A stretch of 64,000 bases of DNA from Locusta migratoria (taxonomy: Eukaryota > Arthropoda > Insecta > Orthoptera > Acrididae): positions 661,233,676 through 661,297,675 of the forward strand of contig CM048744.1 of assembly GCA_026315105.1 (NCBI GenBank), given 5' to 3'. Position numbers and translations under genes: made by a program. The notes under the pieces were generated by a model, which was given only the letters and a program-made list of their open reading frames with translations, was not told the origin of the DNA and made no database searches. Shown here piece after piece: positions 43,060-54,841 of this stretch. The stretch's first letter is position 1. Each line of letters begins with the position of its first letter.

Positions 43060-43640
43060 TGAACTTTCTATTCTTTCAAAAAAGTCGCATATAACTGAAT
43101 TGCTACAAAAAGGTGTAATCTTTACAGATCGAAATGGTCGAGCAATGTACAAACTAGACCTTAGGTACCCATCGCAAATTCTTTTTTTGACTACTGATAA
43201 CTCCGGTCATTGTAGTAGAAACATTGCCGTATTCTTGGCATCGCCGTATGTTTATACCGAGGCGATAAAGTATTAAGAAACATTTTTGCAGTAGTGTCAC
43301 GGAACCTATCCCAGTTTGTCACCTACAAGGAGCTGGTGCGTGGTGCGGACCGCACCTCGTTTCATTATGCTACGTCACTGCTCTTTTCCTCACCATGCGC
43401 CAATGAAGACACCATCACATTTGCAGATGATAAACTGTCAACTAGTATCTACACAGAAAATGTAGGAAAAACTAAATTACTACAGCAAGTAAAAGCGAAG
43501 CAAGTTTAGGTATAAGAAGAAAAACAGTCTTTTCCTCAAGGCAGATCCTTATAGAGAAGAAAAAAAAGCGAAATAAGTGAATATTGTCCATAGTTGGTGA
43601 GGAAAACTAACAGTGGGATTGGTGCGGCACTCGGCACTTT
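43060..43640. other. Unrecognised; 71-codon frame at 43294-43509
   Basis: The frame includes 'TITFADDKLS', but surrounding residues do not fit a reverse transcriptase alignment. No assignment. Confidence 0.3.
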
Positions 43641-43644
43641 AGCA

Positions 43645-43840
43645 CGGGAAGGTATTGTTGGAGCGGGCTGGAGGTGAGGTGAGACGGCAGGTAACGGGTC
43701 CTGTTAGTCCCGGAAGCCGCCGCCGGCAAGCCACGTCCCTGCGCCCTGGAAGAGTCGTCTTCCGCAGGAAGCTCCACGCCTCCCTGGCTTCTCACTAGCA
43801 GACTGCTGCCTGCCTTCACACAGTGGCTGGCCCTATTCAG
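43645..43840. other. GC-rich stretch
   Basis: CpG-containing block (gccgccgccgg) with no recognised coding or promoter motif. Could be a diverged exon or regulatory sequence. Confidence 0.25.
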
Positions 43841-43859
43841 AATGTCTTGCCCCACCTTC

Positions 43860-44285
43860 ATTACTTAGAAAGTTCTTACTTGACCGGAAACCAGTGTGTC
43901 AGTAGGCCTACACCTTTGAGCGCAGAAAATGGAGCTATTGCTGTTTACAATTTTTCTTAGTGATCTAATTGTAACGCTCATGATGGCTGGTTAAGTCGTT
44001 GCTGCTGTGTGTTGTAAGGACGTAATATCGGAAGACTGTTGTCACAAGGAGCAAGTTACGTAGATTAGTCTGAACATCAATAAATGTAACTAGGCGAATA
44101 GATCGAAAACTATTCTAAATTTTCCGAGTAAGCTTCTCCGCGATGCTCAAAGCATTTCTTGTAAAGTTGACCTCTGAAGTTCGTTGACTGACAAACAATA
44201 CCCACTAAAAAAGTATCTTCCCTTAATCCAAATTGAAAAGAGCCCCAGATCGATAAATAGTACCTCCAGAAATAGTCTACCCTTT
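43860..44285. other. Nothing recognised
   Basis: No element found. Confidence 0.4.
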
Positions 44286-44294
44286 CGTGCGAGA

Positions 44295-44545
44295 TCGAAC
44301 GAGGTGACGCAGTGGTTCAGATACGGGACTCGAAATCGCGAGAACGCCGGTTCAAGTGCGCCTCCGGCTTCTCACATGTAGGTTTTCCTTGATTTGGTTA
44401 AATCACTTCAGGTAAATGTCAGATGTTGGTTTGAAAGGTCGCCGCTGATTTCTTTCCCCATCTTGTCAAGACAAACCGAGATTGTGCTCCATCTCTAGTG
44501 ATCGTATTGTCGACACAAACGTTAAACCCTAATCATCGTTCCTTT
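44295..44545 (+). mobile_element. SINE D, near full length
   Basis: tRNA-like head gaggtgacgcagtggttcag, B box ccggttcaagtgc, 'aggttttccttgatttggtt' and 3' end 'aacgttaaaccctaatc'. Confidence 0.75.
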
Positions 44546-44559
44546 CGCGTATGAAGCAT

Positions 44560-44800
44560 TACTTGCTCTAAATCTGAGCCCGGCATCGGTCTTTACTAGT
44601 CTTAAACCTCTCAAGAAGGGCTCTGCAGTGTGGCGGGAGGTATGTATCCTAGAAGCTGTCGCGAATTCCATGCTCAGAGGACGTTCGGCGCTGCTAGGAC
44701 GCTTACGAACACGCGAGGCAAGATCTTAGAACAGGAAGTACTCCCTTTGACAATACGATGGCTCCGCTGTGTAGTAGCACGTGGTCGGCCTCGTCCGTAA
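44560..44800. other. Nothing recognised
   Basis: No clear family. Confidence 0.35.
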
Positions 44801-44811
44801 CGTCGATGAAT

Positions 44812-44945
44812 GTTATAGGTACGGTGTATGTTCTTTCGGACATGACCGAAACAACAGGAACCTAACTATTTCTATATTATACATGCCCCCAACAAGGATA
44901 TGACAATTTCTGTTCCGATGCTCAGATAGGTCCTATCCCTTGTAG
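44812..44945. repeat. Copy of the 22.4-kb palindromic repeat
   Basis: 'ggtgtatgttctttcggaca' and 'tacatgcccccaacaagg' match 22.43-22.53 kb in order. Confidence 0.55.
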
Positions 44946-44987
44946 CAATGCAGATAAAGCTACGACCAACATGAAATAATAGACAAA

Positions 44988-45182
44988 ATCAAATGTTCTA
45001 ATGTTTGTCCAGCTTAAGAGATTCAACTACGGGGTCACCAGTCTCTAAACTTACAAACTACTTATGAACGATCTTATACTAAAGACGGTACAAACATCCA
45101 TACCCGAGGGGGTATTCGAACCCCCGACCGTAGCGGCCGTGCATAATGTGACCGGCGCGCCGCAGACCGCTCGGCCACTGCG
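44988..45182 (-). mobile_element. SINE A with a B-like arm
   Basis: Tail and body of A, but the head arm 'gcgccgcagaccgctcggcc' resembles B, suggesting a mosaic. TSD taataga(c/t)aaa at 44977-44987 and 45183-45193. Confidence 0.88.
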
Positions 45183-45211
45183 TAATAGATAAAGAGAATC
45201 ACAAATAAAGT

Positions 45212-45414
45212 GGCCGCGGCGGATTAGCCGTGCGCTCTGGGACGCCGTGCTGCGCTGCGCGCGGCTGCTCTCCGTCGGGGTATCGAGTGCCCACTCGGGC
45301 ATGGGTGTTTGTGTTGTTCTGATGTTAGTTTACCTTAGTTTAAGTAGTTCGTAAGCTACGGACTAATGGCCAAGCAGTTCAGTCCGATAGATTTACAATC
45401 GTTTGAACATTTGA
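45212..45414 (+). mobile_element. SINE B variant (B'), full length
   Basis: Head ggccgcggcggattagccgt and B box gggtatcgagtgc (changed). TSD acaaataaagt at 45201-45211 and 45415-45425, only 19 bp from the previous SINE's TSD. Confidence 0.94.
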
Positions 45415-45444
45415 ACAAATAAAGTATACTGTAAATTGAGAATT

Positions 45445-45550
45445 TGGGCAGGACGGGAAGCGTGTCTGGATAGCCTAATTGGTTAAGGCGACCGAGGCCA
45501 CATAGAGGGAAATCTGGGTTCGAGGCCTGTCCTGGCACAAATTTTCATCT
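45445..45550 (+). mobile_element. SINE H copy
   Basis: 'ggatagcctaattggttaag' (A-box side) and ctgggttcgaggcctgtcc (B box), followed by 'ggcacaaattttcatc'. Confidence 0.7.
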
Positions 45551-45779
45551 TTGTCACTGAGCTTAACCCAATGCCTTAAAACTGATGAGATGTTTAAATA
45601 TTTGTGTTTCACGCCGATGAATGTCTCTGCCTTTGTGGCTACTTAGCGCAATCGTGAAACAGCGCCACCGGCGACGTTCAGATGCTGTTCTGCTTCTTGC
45701 TGTGGTCTGCGTCTAATCTGACAATGATGAGCCTCACGCGATGTAATCTAAATGTCAAGACACAAATAAATTTACGACC

Positions 45780-46045
45780 TAAGCTTCCAGTGGGAATCGA
45801 ATCAAATCAATGGAAGAAGTTGAAAAAGTGTGCCTAACCTGTGTCTCCCTGCTTACTAAGCAGTCGCAGTGACCACTGCGCCACTGCATCGCAGAGGGCT
45901 GCCCTACAAGCCTCCCATCAGACGCGATTATCAACACTGCTGGCGTAGCCTCCCCGCCAATTATCGCTCATTACTCGCAGCATTTCGCCGACCCCCGTTA
46001 GACTTTGCACCTGGTGTGCAGCTGCACTGAAGAAAGGATCATTGC
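45780..46045 (-). mobile_element. SINE C copy
   Basis: Reverse tRNA-like head with 'gcttactaagcagtcgcagt', 'gaccactgcgccactg', then the C body ending 'gcactgaagaaaggatcat'. Confidence 0.65.
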
Positions 46046-46049
46046 TGCC

Positions 46050-46460
46050 GTAGCCTTGTATATATGTCATGTAAATGTTTTCCTAGCTTTTCTTGAGACT
46101 CCAACATCGTGTGCCAAATAGAGCCAATACACTTTCAGAGTTACGAAGGCATCCAATTCAAACGAACTGCTGAACTGCTGCAGGCACACTAAGCAGGTCT
46201 CATGTGTCCAGCCATGAAAAGTCATTTGTTTCCGCGTTTGTCTACCACAATTTACACTTCACCTATTGTATGGATCTTACAGATCACTTAAGGACGTGAT
46301 TGTATTGATTACTGCCACTTATGAAGCGCAATCTATTAGAATACAGAGACGTGCTAGATATTTTCATCTTAAAAGTAAGGATTCTTTACATTGCTTTTAA
46401 TTAAAATAACATCTTCTTCTAATAATAATTTTTCTCCATTCGTCGCGTTTTCATAACTAT
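46050..46460. other. Nothing recognised
   Basis: AT-rich. Confidence 0.4.
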
Positions 46461-46560
46461 ACTGGTCAAAACAATTAGGGGTAAGTTGAGATATCTACGT
46501 TCTCAAGTATTATCTTCGGCAGAATGAACTAAAATGGTTTGACGTCGTTGTCTATTCTAC

Positions 46561-46765
46561 AGCCGGCCGCGGTGGCCGAGGGGACTAAGGCGTTCCAGTC
46601 ACGGTCTGCACGGCCACTACGGTCGGGGGTTCGAATCCCCCCTCGGGCATGGATATTTGTGCCGTCCTAGTTCGTAAGTAGTTCATAAGTAGTTTGTAAG
46701 TTTAGGGACTGATGACCCGTAGTTAAGTCCCATAGACTATACAAACATTTGAACATTTGATTTTT
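46561..46765 (+). mobile_element. SINE A, full length, inside Tc1-like element 2
   Basis: TSD ttgtctattctac at 46548-46560 and 46766-46778. Confidence 0.95.
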
Positions 46766-46909
46766 TTGTCTATTCTACGGAATGGAGACAACATTACGGC
46801 AACCGAGATACTGGTAAGAACACGAAGTTGCTGCAGTGTGGATTGGTGTTGACTCGCTACCAAACGAATTACGCAAATGTTGGGTTCTCGCTGTTTAGTG
46901 AGCACGTAG

Positions 46910-48040
46910 TACAATCCAACAACGTGATTTACCCGAAGCTACCGCATGGAGAGCTATAGGAAGGTTGGAAGCGGGACAGACACGCAGGGAGATGGTTGCA
47001 GTTATCGGAGTGCCTCAAAGTGTAATTTTCAGGACCTTGGCGCGATTTCAGACAACAGGAACTGTTAAAAATAAGGCAATGCCAAGGTCGTCCAGGGGTA
47101 ACAACAGGCAGGACGCGTAATATTAACGCGGACAGTCGCCTTCAGGAATGCGGCCTATACGCACAGAGGCCTACGGTGTGTGTCCCATTAAAACCACGTC
47201 ACCGTTTAGCCATCAGAAACTGGGCGGAGGAACATCAGGATTGGAGTCGTAACAAATGGTGCTGGGTTCTACTCACAGATGAGTCAGGATTTTGTGCTCA
47301 ACCGGACAATCGTTGTTCCCTCATCTGAAGAGAAAGGGGAACTTTTTGTACAGGAAACATCACCATATCACGGTAGTGGGCGAGTGGTATGGGTAGGAGT
47401 CATTATTGGTGGACGTACGGACCTCTTTGTCGTTCAGAATGCGCTTACAGTGCACAGAGGTATAGGACGAGATTATTCGACCTTTTGTTGTGCCCGGTGC
47501 CATAGGAGATGGTTCCCATCTGGTGGACAGTAACGCTAGTCCCCCACAGAGCTTTTCTGGTGGACAGCATGCTTGAAGCTGAGGGAATTGAAAGAATGGA
47601 GCGGTCAGCTCGTTCACCGGACTTAAAATGTTCAAATGTTTGTTAAGCTTATGGGTCTTAACTACGGCGTCATCAGTCCCTAAACTTACAAACTACTTAT
47701 GAACTACTTACGAACTAGGACGGCACAAATATCCATGCCCGAGGGGGGATTCGAACCCCCGACCGTAGTGGCCGTGCTGACCGTGACTGGAGCGCCTCAG
47801 TCACCTCGGCCACCGCGGCCGGCCCGGACTTATACCCGATTGAGTTTGTCTGGGATGTACTTGGCAGACGCATTGCAGCCAGACCAACACCTCACACAAG
47901 GGTTGCTGAGCTTGATATTGCACTCAAGGAGCAATGACCAAATATCCCTAAAGAGCTGATTTATAACCTCGTACTCTACATGTGAAACAAGTGTGCAATT
48001 GTACTGGCCGTCCGAGGTGATAACACACCATATTAGAAGG
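46910..48040 (+). pseudogene. Tc1-like transposase remnant
   Basis: A helix-turn-helix part reads DLPEATAWRAIGRLEAG and VPQSVIFRTLARFQTTG. The core shows RHRLAIRNWAEEHQDW and a first catalytic Asp in LLTDESGF. The second Asp region is unclear. SPDL and YPIEFVWDVLGRRI are joined across the second SINE; the Glu of YPIE is kept. The end reads VAELDIALKEQ followed by a stop. Multiple frameshifts. Confidence 0.85.
47626..47823 (-). mobile_element. SINE A, full length, in the transposase catalytic region
   Basis: TSD ccggactta at 47617-47625 and 47824-47832. It separates the third catalytic residue from SPDL. Confidence 0.95.
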
Positions 48041-48231
48041 TAATGAGAAAGACTTCTTCACTATTATGGTAGCCCCGTGGATCTGTCGCTGTAAGTAAAC
48101 GCCATGCAAACCTCAGGTAAAGAGTTGAGAGAGTAAAATACTTTACGGTATCACACACAAATTACAATTGTAACCAATATCTGAATAAAATAAGTTAGCA
48201 TATGTATATTGTGTATGACATCTGCCCTGAT

Positions 48232-48429
48232 AAAAAAATCAAATGTTTGTTGAGCTTACGGGACTTAACTACGGGGTCATCAGTCCCTAAACTTACAAAC
48301 TATTTATGAATTAGCTACAACTGCGGACGGCACAAATATCCATGCCCGAGGGGGGATTCGAACCCCTGACCGTAGTGGCCGTGCAGACCGTGAATGAAGC
48401 GCCTCAGTCTCCTCGGCCACCGCAGCCGG
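48232..48429 (-). mobile_element. SINE A, full length
   Basis: TSD ctgccctgat at 48222-48231 and 48430-48439. Confidence 0.95.
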
Positions 48430-48439
48430 CTGCCCTGAT

Positions 48440-49380
48440 CCTCTAATCGTTTTAAGTAGTGTGTTAATAGATAATGTTTGTATTATTTCTAGGTCTGCGG
48501 ACAGGAAGAATCAACTAATACTCTGTGTGGTAGAAATTTCTAAAAATTGCATGAAACGAATTAATTCTATCAATTTCATAAAAGCGACACTTGAGCCTTT
48601 ATAATTTTAATGTAGCGTTCTGTTGACCTACCAAACACGTAACTAACTAAAATAAACAACTGGGTCGTGTCTTCCGTGTAAGACTTCATGCGAATATGTT
48701 AAGAGATTTCACATATTTACAAACTACAGAATATTGGAGCACGCGGATGAGACTAGTTCCCATACGAATTATGTCCCAGCGATTCTTCGAGTGTGGTAGC
48801 GCCTTCGTGTTTTCGTGGGCTGTGTGAACATAATTTGCTCTTATCTGCAGTAGCTCTTATCACCTGTAGACATTGCTTATTATATGATCCTTGGTGACGT
48901 GAACGCTTCTTTTGGAAACAGAAAAGGCTGTTTACAATCTTGGCAGTGGAAAATGGTTATTCTCCAGCATTCTGCACTGTCTGATAATGCTACAGAAAGA
49001 AGATGATATGCAGGCCGCTTATATATTTTGTAGTTCAAGAGTGGGCTGCCGAAACTTGCGCATCTCTGAGATTTAAGTAAAAATAAATAAATAAATAAAA
49101 ACAATGATATCACCATATTTGTAAGGTACTCGTTTCTTGTTTTTGATGAGTAGGACTGCAAGGGATACCATCAGGCAAGTGCTTCGGTGTTATAAGCTGT
49201 AATTGTCTTTGCTGTTGTTGCTGCAACGGGATCAGTTTCTACTACGGTTGTAAATGTATGACGCACCCGATACGTCCAATCCTCGCGAGGTAGATCCAGC
49301 TCTTACAGTTCTTTGTCGTTCATCCAGTCTCGGGTTTTTCGAAGTTCCCTGAATCTCGATATAGTCCCTCTGAAAAGATA
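48440..49380. other. Nothing recognised
   Basis: AT-rich. The 93-codon minus frame at 48880-49161 has no recognised domain and includes an AAAT run. Confidence 0.4.
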
Positions 49381-49391
49381 CGGCCAATTTT

Positions 49392-49583
49392 CAAATGTTT
49401 GTAAATCTATGGGACTTAACTACTCTGGTCATTAATCCCTTGGCTTACAAACTACTTAAGCTAACTATGCTAAGGACAACAAATACACCCATGCCCGAGG
49501 GAGGACTCGAACCTCCGACGGTAAGCAACGGCGCGCTCCACAGCTAGGCGCCTTCACGCGCTCGGCCACTCAACCGCGGCGGG
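49392..49583 (-). mobile_element. SINE B, full length
   Basis: Reverse B box ggactcgaacc, head ending caaccgcggcgg. TSD caattttc at 49384-49391 and 49584-49591. Confidence 0.92.
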
Positions 49584-49736
49584 CAATTTTCTTACCCATC
49601 CTTGCCATATTCGATATTCTATTGATCTCGCTAATGCCTTAGTCATGAAAGGGATTTGGCTTATGTTTTCATACCAACGGCCGTGCCATAGTATATATAC
49701 GGATCTCCGCTAGATCATTGAAGTTTAAACACAGTG

Positions 49737-49931
49737 CCGGCCGCGGTGGCCGAGGGGACTGAGGCGCTCCAGTCACGGTCTGCACGGCCACTACGGTTGG
49801 GGGTTCGAATCCCCCCTCGGGCATGGATATTTGTGCCGTCCTTAGTGTTAGCTAGTTCGTAAGTAGTTTGTAAGTTTTGGGACTGATGACCCTGTAGTTA
49901 AGTCCCATAAGCTATACAAACATTTGAACAT
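49737..49931 (+). mobile_element. SINE A, full length
   Basis: TSD tttaaacacagtg (13 bp) at 49724-49736 and 49932-49944. Confidence 0.96.
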
Positions 49932-50029
49932 TTTAAACACAGTGGGGTCTACTGTCTCTTGGATGAGTCACCGTTCGATTCTGTCGAACGCTGTTGACAG
50001 TCAAGGTGCACACAGCCCTTGTGAACCAG

Positions 50030-50395
50030 TTGAGCAACTAATTAAATGTTTTGTAAAGTCTATGGGACGTAACTACGGGGTCATCAGTCCCTAAACTTAC
50101 AAACTACTTATGAACTACTTACAACTAAGGACGGCACAAATATCCATGCCCGAGGGGGATTCGAACCCCCGACCGTAGTTGCCGTGCGGATCGTGACTGG
50201 AGCGCCTCAATCCCCTCGGCCACCGCGGCCGGCGAGCAACTAATTCAGCGAGAAGTAGCGTCTCCGGTAAGAAAAACACAACGGCCGGGTGTGGGTCCTC
50301 CTCCAGACCGCATCTGTTGAGGTCTTCGGGTGGAGGATGACACGGTGGTCGGTCGGTACCACTGTTGGGACTTCCGAGGCCTAGAGGACGGAGTT
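50030..50395 (+). repeat. SINE I tail, split by SINE A
   Basis: After the SINE, 'gcgagaagtagcgtctccgg', 'aacacaacggccggg', 'ccgcatctgttgaggtc' and 'ggatgacacggtggtcgg' follow the order of the SINE I 3' half at 54.95-55.13 kb. The left flank 'gttgagcaactaatt' is its continuation. Confidence 0.65.
50044..50233 (-). mobile_element. SINE A, full length
   Basis: TSD gagcaactaatt (12 bp) at 50032-50043 and 50234-50245. Confidence 0.96.
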
Positions 50396-50399
50396 TAAA

Positions 50400-51550
50400 T
50401 TAGTATTCCCTTTTTCATTGTGACTATGAGTCAAGTGGTGTGTTCGATAGAGGGCAAATAAACTATCAGTGTATTGTTCATAAATAAGCGAAATGATAAT
50501 ACCGGAATATATTTGCAGATGAAACAACCTTGAGTATCCGTCACGCAGATAGCACTTCTGTCTGCGTAGCGATATGTCTTAATTGGTCTTTGTCCTACCT
50601 AACACGACAAAAACAATTGATTTAGCGAAATTGTGATATTTCTATCGGTTATTGCACTTCTGAGTCCACTGAAAAAAAATCGTGAATGTTGTTTCTTACT
50701 TCTTTTTAACCATATTCTCGTAGTTTACTTTGTTAAGCTCGTTAGGAATGACGAAATGTTGAGATTATGTGAAGTGCGAGACGTAACTGCTAGCAAATTT
50801 GACACATCCCCCCCCTCCAAATCACTTTTATGTGAATTTTAGTACCTTCCAATTCCGAAAAAAAAGTGGCGTAGGAACTAAACTCTCATTGTAGGCACCT
50901 AGTGACCTGGAAAATAATCAATTCACAGTTCACCTCCATTGTTGTTGAGTACTATCTGACAGCACTGATTACTATCCTCGGGATTTAATACATAATGCTT
51001 ATTGCACGCCCGGTCATTAACGTAGCTGAAGGAGTGAATCACTTATTCCCGCCTTCAGTCGTGTCATGAGTTCTCATCCGCTACACTACTAGTGTTAAGA
51101 GTTTTTCTGTGCAGTTTGAACCTGTACTTATTTAACCTTCTAAAAGTGCAACACGAAAGATAGACTAACAAACGATCCTCATGCACAAAAGAACTGTGAT
51201 GTGGCCGCCGTCCTGAGAAAAGAAGTCAGCATAGCGTCCTCATGGGTGGGTTAACTCATACCTGAAGTGCAACTCTTCATTAATAAAGCTATTCAGGATT
51301 TCGGTATCATCGATAAGGTGCAAGCAAAAACGGCGGGAAATTAAACCCCAAGAGGAAGATAGCGAAACCGAGTGCAGCTTGACGACATACAGTAAAGTGG
51401 GTAAACGCTGAGAGTGACTGAAACAAATTTCTTTCCAAACGAGATACAGTGTATTCCGTAAACATGCCCCTGCAGTATAAAGATAAATGGCAACAAATAA
51501 ATCAAAAGAAATGCAATTACTCTGCAGCGACAACAGGTCTCTTACCAAAA
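50400..51550. other. Nothing recognised
   Basis: No gene or repeat assigned. The frame 51240-51563 (107 codons, minus) shows no domain. Confidence 0.35.
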
Positions 51551-51563
51551 TACTGAAAAACAC

Positions 51564-51753
51564 ATGCTGTGGAATGGCCGAGCGCTCTAAGTCACCTTGC
51601 TGCGAAGCACGCGGTTGCTCCCCGTCGGAGGTTCGAGTCCTCCCTCGGGCATAGTGTGTGTGTTGTCCTTAGGTTAGGTTTAGTTTATGCAGTTAGTGAG
51701 CCTGATATTCACGGTATGTAAATCCGATAGATTTACAAACATTTGAATTTGAA
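51564..51753 (+). mobile_element. SINE B, slightly diverged
   Basis: Head gctgtggaatggccgagcgc, B box ggttcgagtcc, tail acaaacatttgaatttg. Near-TSD tgaaaaaca(c/t) flanks it. Confidence 0.85.
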
Positions 51754-51837
51754 GTGAAAAACATCCGAAATATGTCGCAGGAATACGAGTTGGATCAGTA
51801 CTACAAATTGATCGGAATTCCGGCGTCCTTTTGCGGA

Positions 51838-52065
51838 TTATTTTGATGCAGTGGTGAGATACTGGACTCTTATTCGGAAGAACTGGGGGCAAACTCCGTC
51901 CAGACAGCCGGATTTTGATTTCTGTTGTTTCCATGTATTTGTTAAGATGAATACCCGGATGTTCCCTATCGAAGGGCTCGGCAAAGTACCTTCCTAAATG
52001 CGAGCTTGCCCGCCGTCTCATTGTCGAGGGGCCATTACGGCTAAGCTTCTTACCTTCCTTCGACG
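51838..52065 (+). mobile_element. SINE D, diverged
   Basis: 'gcagtggtgagatactggac' plus 'tcttattcggaag' form the head. The 3' part has 'atgttccctatcgaagggc' and ends 'cttaccttccttcg'. Confidence 0.65.
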
Positions 52066-52079
52066 CTCTTTTAGGACTA

Positions 52080-52465
52080 AATTGACATTTGGTGAATAAG
52101 AATTTCACCTGATTCACCTCAGACGCGAAAAAAGTGCCTTCTGTGACTTGTCAGAGACATCAAATAGTGCAAATGTTGTGGACAAGTAAAAACTGCATAG
52201 GACATATAAAATCGCATTCACACTATCCATGGGTATATATGCCGCAATGTCGCAGCCGATGTCGACGAATGACGAACTGGGAGTTGTTGCTTTACTGCGT
52301 TCTGGATATCAGCCGATGATTTTAGTAGTGCGTTACTGTCTTAGTGTTGCTATTTTGCTCTTGTATTTATCAGTGGACTAAATGTCGTGTAAAAGGATTT
52401 CAAGAATTAGAAACAGCGATAGGGTCAAAGATACTGTCTTCTTGGATTTTGTTTGCGCGTGTTTG
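52080..52465. other. Nothing recognised
   Basis: No element assigned. Confidence 0.4.
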
Positions 52466-52469
52466 CTTG

Positions 52470-52643
52470 TGAACGGGACTTAACTACGGGGTCATCAGTC
52501 CTTAAACTTACAAACTACTTACGAACTAGCTAACACTAAGGACGGCACATATATCCATGCCCGCGGGGGATTCTAACCCCCGACCGTAGGCCGTGCAGTC
52601 CGTGACTGGAGCGCCTCAGTCCCCTCGGTCACCGCGGCCGGCT
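52470..52643 (-). mobile_element. SINE A, 3'-truncated
   Basis: Lacks the terminal acaaacattt part; otherwise body and head are present, with a mutated B box (gattctaaccc). Confidence 0.88.
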
Positions 52644-52904
52644 TTAAATATGTAATGTAAATATTCATGTTAATGAGAAGTAATTTTCAGTGGTGGAATT
52701 ACCAACGCTTCTATACTAACACAGATAGCTGAACACAATAAACTCACAACCAAAGTCTACGATTGATTATAGTTAAAAGAGGAAAGTAATTTCAGAAGAG
52801 CGACAATTTGATCATCAGTAATTAATCGAATACCTTCTTGGTTTGTCGGCTATCAACAGCATTGATAGTTTTTATGAAGTTCCTGGCGCTTTGGTGTCCA
52901 AAAA

Positions 52905-53330
52905 TCTTATTTTACTTGCGACCAATTTCGGTTCTAAACCATCGTCTTGGCTGCTATACATTATGCAAGATGTTACGAACGAAATGTCGCACTGAAATTA
53001 ATTTAACTCATAATTGCGATCTTTCGATTTTCAGTTGCTTGAGTGTCTCGTAAGGTCTCTGACTTACAGTGATGTTAGTTTTTAATCGTGTTATGTATGG
53101 CTTGAGTTATGTCGTCTTATAATTTTGATGTTGCTTAAAATCTTTTACACAGATGATAAGTTTGATATAAAATGGTCTTAATTTTTTGTGTTTGTGTTAC
53201 CGTTATATATGTAAATCTGCATGTCAGTTTTCATTGTCATATATCGTTTATAACTTCTTGTATGATGTATAGCTGCTAAGACGAAGATTTATAACCGAAA
53301 CTGATCGCAAGTGAAACTAGTATATTTACA
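52905..53330. mobile_element. Foldback MITE-like element
   Basis: Left arm 52908-52976 (acttgcgaccaatttcgg ... gctgctatacattatgcaag) is inverted at about 53250-53325 (cttgtatgatgtatagc ... ccgaaactgatcgcaagt). Interior of about 270 bp, AT-rich, non-coding. Confidence 0.75.
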
Positions 53331-53339
53331 AAAATAACA

Positions 53340-53900
53340 GCGAGTTGGCAGTGTCTGTCTGTCTGTCTGTAACGTGTTCTCCCTTTTTAGGTCGCGCCGT
53401 TCAACCGATCGGCACTAAATTTTACAGACGTAATTGTCGGCCGGCAGTGACCCAAACCTTTATTTTTCAAATATTGCGGACAAAAAATAGGTTAATAACA
53501 CCAATAATAGGCCGTTTATAATGAAAGTTTGGCAGCATGAAATTTCATTGCAAATAACGCCTTAACCGTTCATCTGAAACGAAAATTGAATAAACGTATT
53601 TGTAGAGAAGAAAATTCTCATCACCTTTGCTCTGTCGTATTATTTCCATAACTCGCACCGTTTCAGAGATATTCGCAAAAATAACGGCGATTTGACTCTG
53701 CCACTTGATTTTAAGTAAACCAATACAGGCGAAGAAAATAAAAAAGAACTACCAAGGCTATACAGGTGATAATATTTTAACAAAAACAGTTAATGAAAAT
53801 GTGGGAGATATATTCAATAAATAGGAAAAAGGTAAAGCAGTCAACAATCCGAAGATTGGTTTGAACACCACAGTGCTTTACTAGGCATGGTCCTGTTTGG
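53340..53900. other. Short TGTC run, then AT-rich sequence
   Basis: tgtctgtctgtctgt at 53352-53370. The following 'gttcaaccgatcggcacta' is reminiscent of LINE 3' tails. Otherwise nothing. Confidence 0.35.
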
Positions 53901-53904
53901 AACT

Positions 53905-54110
53905 GACTTACGCAGCCAGTTATAGGGGGACCTACAGTTTAACATGGGTTCCGAACCACGGTGCTACTCGGTATTTTTCACATGAGCAATGCTGCCAGAG
54001 GTGAAAGAAGTGGAAAGTGACAGATAAAAATCCTAGGACCTGGCGGGGATCGAACCTGGGACCTTTGGATTTGTAGTCTAGCACTCTACCACTGTGCAAC
54101 CGAGGCGCAT
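53905..54110 (-). mobile_element. SINE E, diverged
   Basis: Reverse head 'ggatcgaacctgggaccttt' and 'gtctagcactctaccactg'; body 'gggttccgaaccacgg'. Confidence 0.75.
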
Positions 54111-54114
54111 TAAT

Positions 54115-54480
54115 AAATAGTATAAAGAGAGAAAAGTTAAAAAATCCTATATATGTTTGTCAAAACTAAACTCAAAAGTCAAATAATTTTGGCTGCTTGT
54201 TAAAATACAGAGAGAAAATTACGTGTTGAGTACATAGATATTATCATAGCAGGAGAGTCGTAAGGGTATCGCCCATATTTTTTATTATTTTTATATTTTT
54301 GTCCGGAATGTTTGCATAAAATCAAAACTAAAGGCAAAGCTAAAGTAAGTGGTAAAACACGACAGTGCGATGTTTACTTTGGAGTTGGTTTAGGAGCCCT
54401 CTAGAACGTATTTGAATTGATTTCTTCCGTAGTTGAATTACAATATTGTAAGAAGCAATTGTACTGAAAGTATTCTTCAG
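54115..54480. other. AT-rich, nothing recognised
   Basis: No element found. Confidence 0.4.
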
Positions 54481-54484
54481 TGGC

Positions 54485-54625
54485 GGAATTTCTTGTAGCA
54501 TTTTACAGAGACTGTTGTCTCAGTTAACTTGTTTGTATTCGGGAGGACGGCGGTTAAACCAAGTCCCGGCTTGACCACATGTCTCTACACCGGTCAAGAC
54601 GAATACCGGAATGGTTTCTGTCAAA
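54485..54625 (+). repeat. SINE D fragment, decayed
   Basis: 'ttgtattcgggaggacggcgg' and 'gacgaataccggaatggttt' match D in order. Confidence 0.55.
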
Positions 54626-54841
54626 AAACATGAACGCTCCCTTCTTCTTCCTTTTTTTTAAAGAAAAGAAAGCTGCTTCACTTATTTTTGCCTTTCTCTT
54701 TACGTCCCTTTCTTTTTCCTTTCTCTTTTTAAAAAGTTTTAGATATGAACGTAAATCGGTTAAGCAAAATTGTTATAAAATTTTCACTTACAATGTTCGT
54801 TGTACAGTTAGATTAGTTGTACTAGTTGTCCTTCTTAGCGA

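Larger units (their letters stand above)
46463..48055 (+). mobile_element. Second Tc1-like element, split by two SINEs
   Basis: Begins with 'actggtcaaaacaattaggg' (46463-46482), a terminal sequence typical of Tc1-like elements. No matching right terminus found near 48055, so it is probably 3'-truncated or decayed. It differs clearly from the 23.7-kb element. Confidence 0.8.

Noticed and set aside
43294..43509. Reverse transcriptase fragment (FADD word)
   Set aside because: No supporting RT motifs before or after FADD; one four-letter match is not enough.
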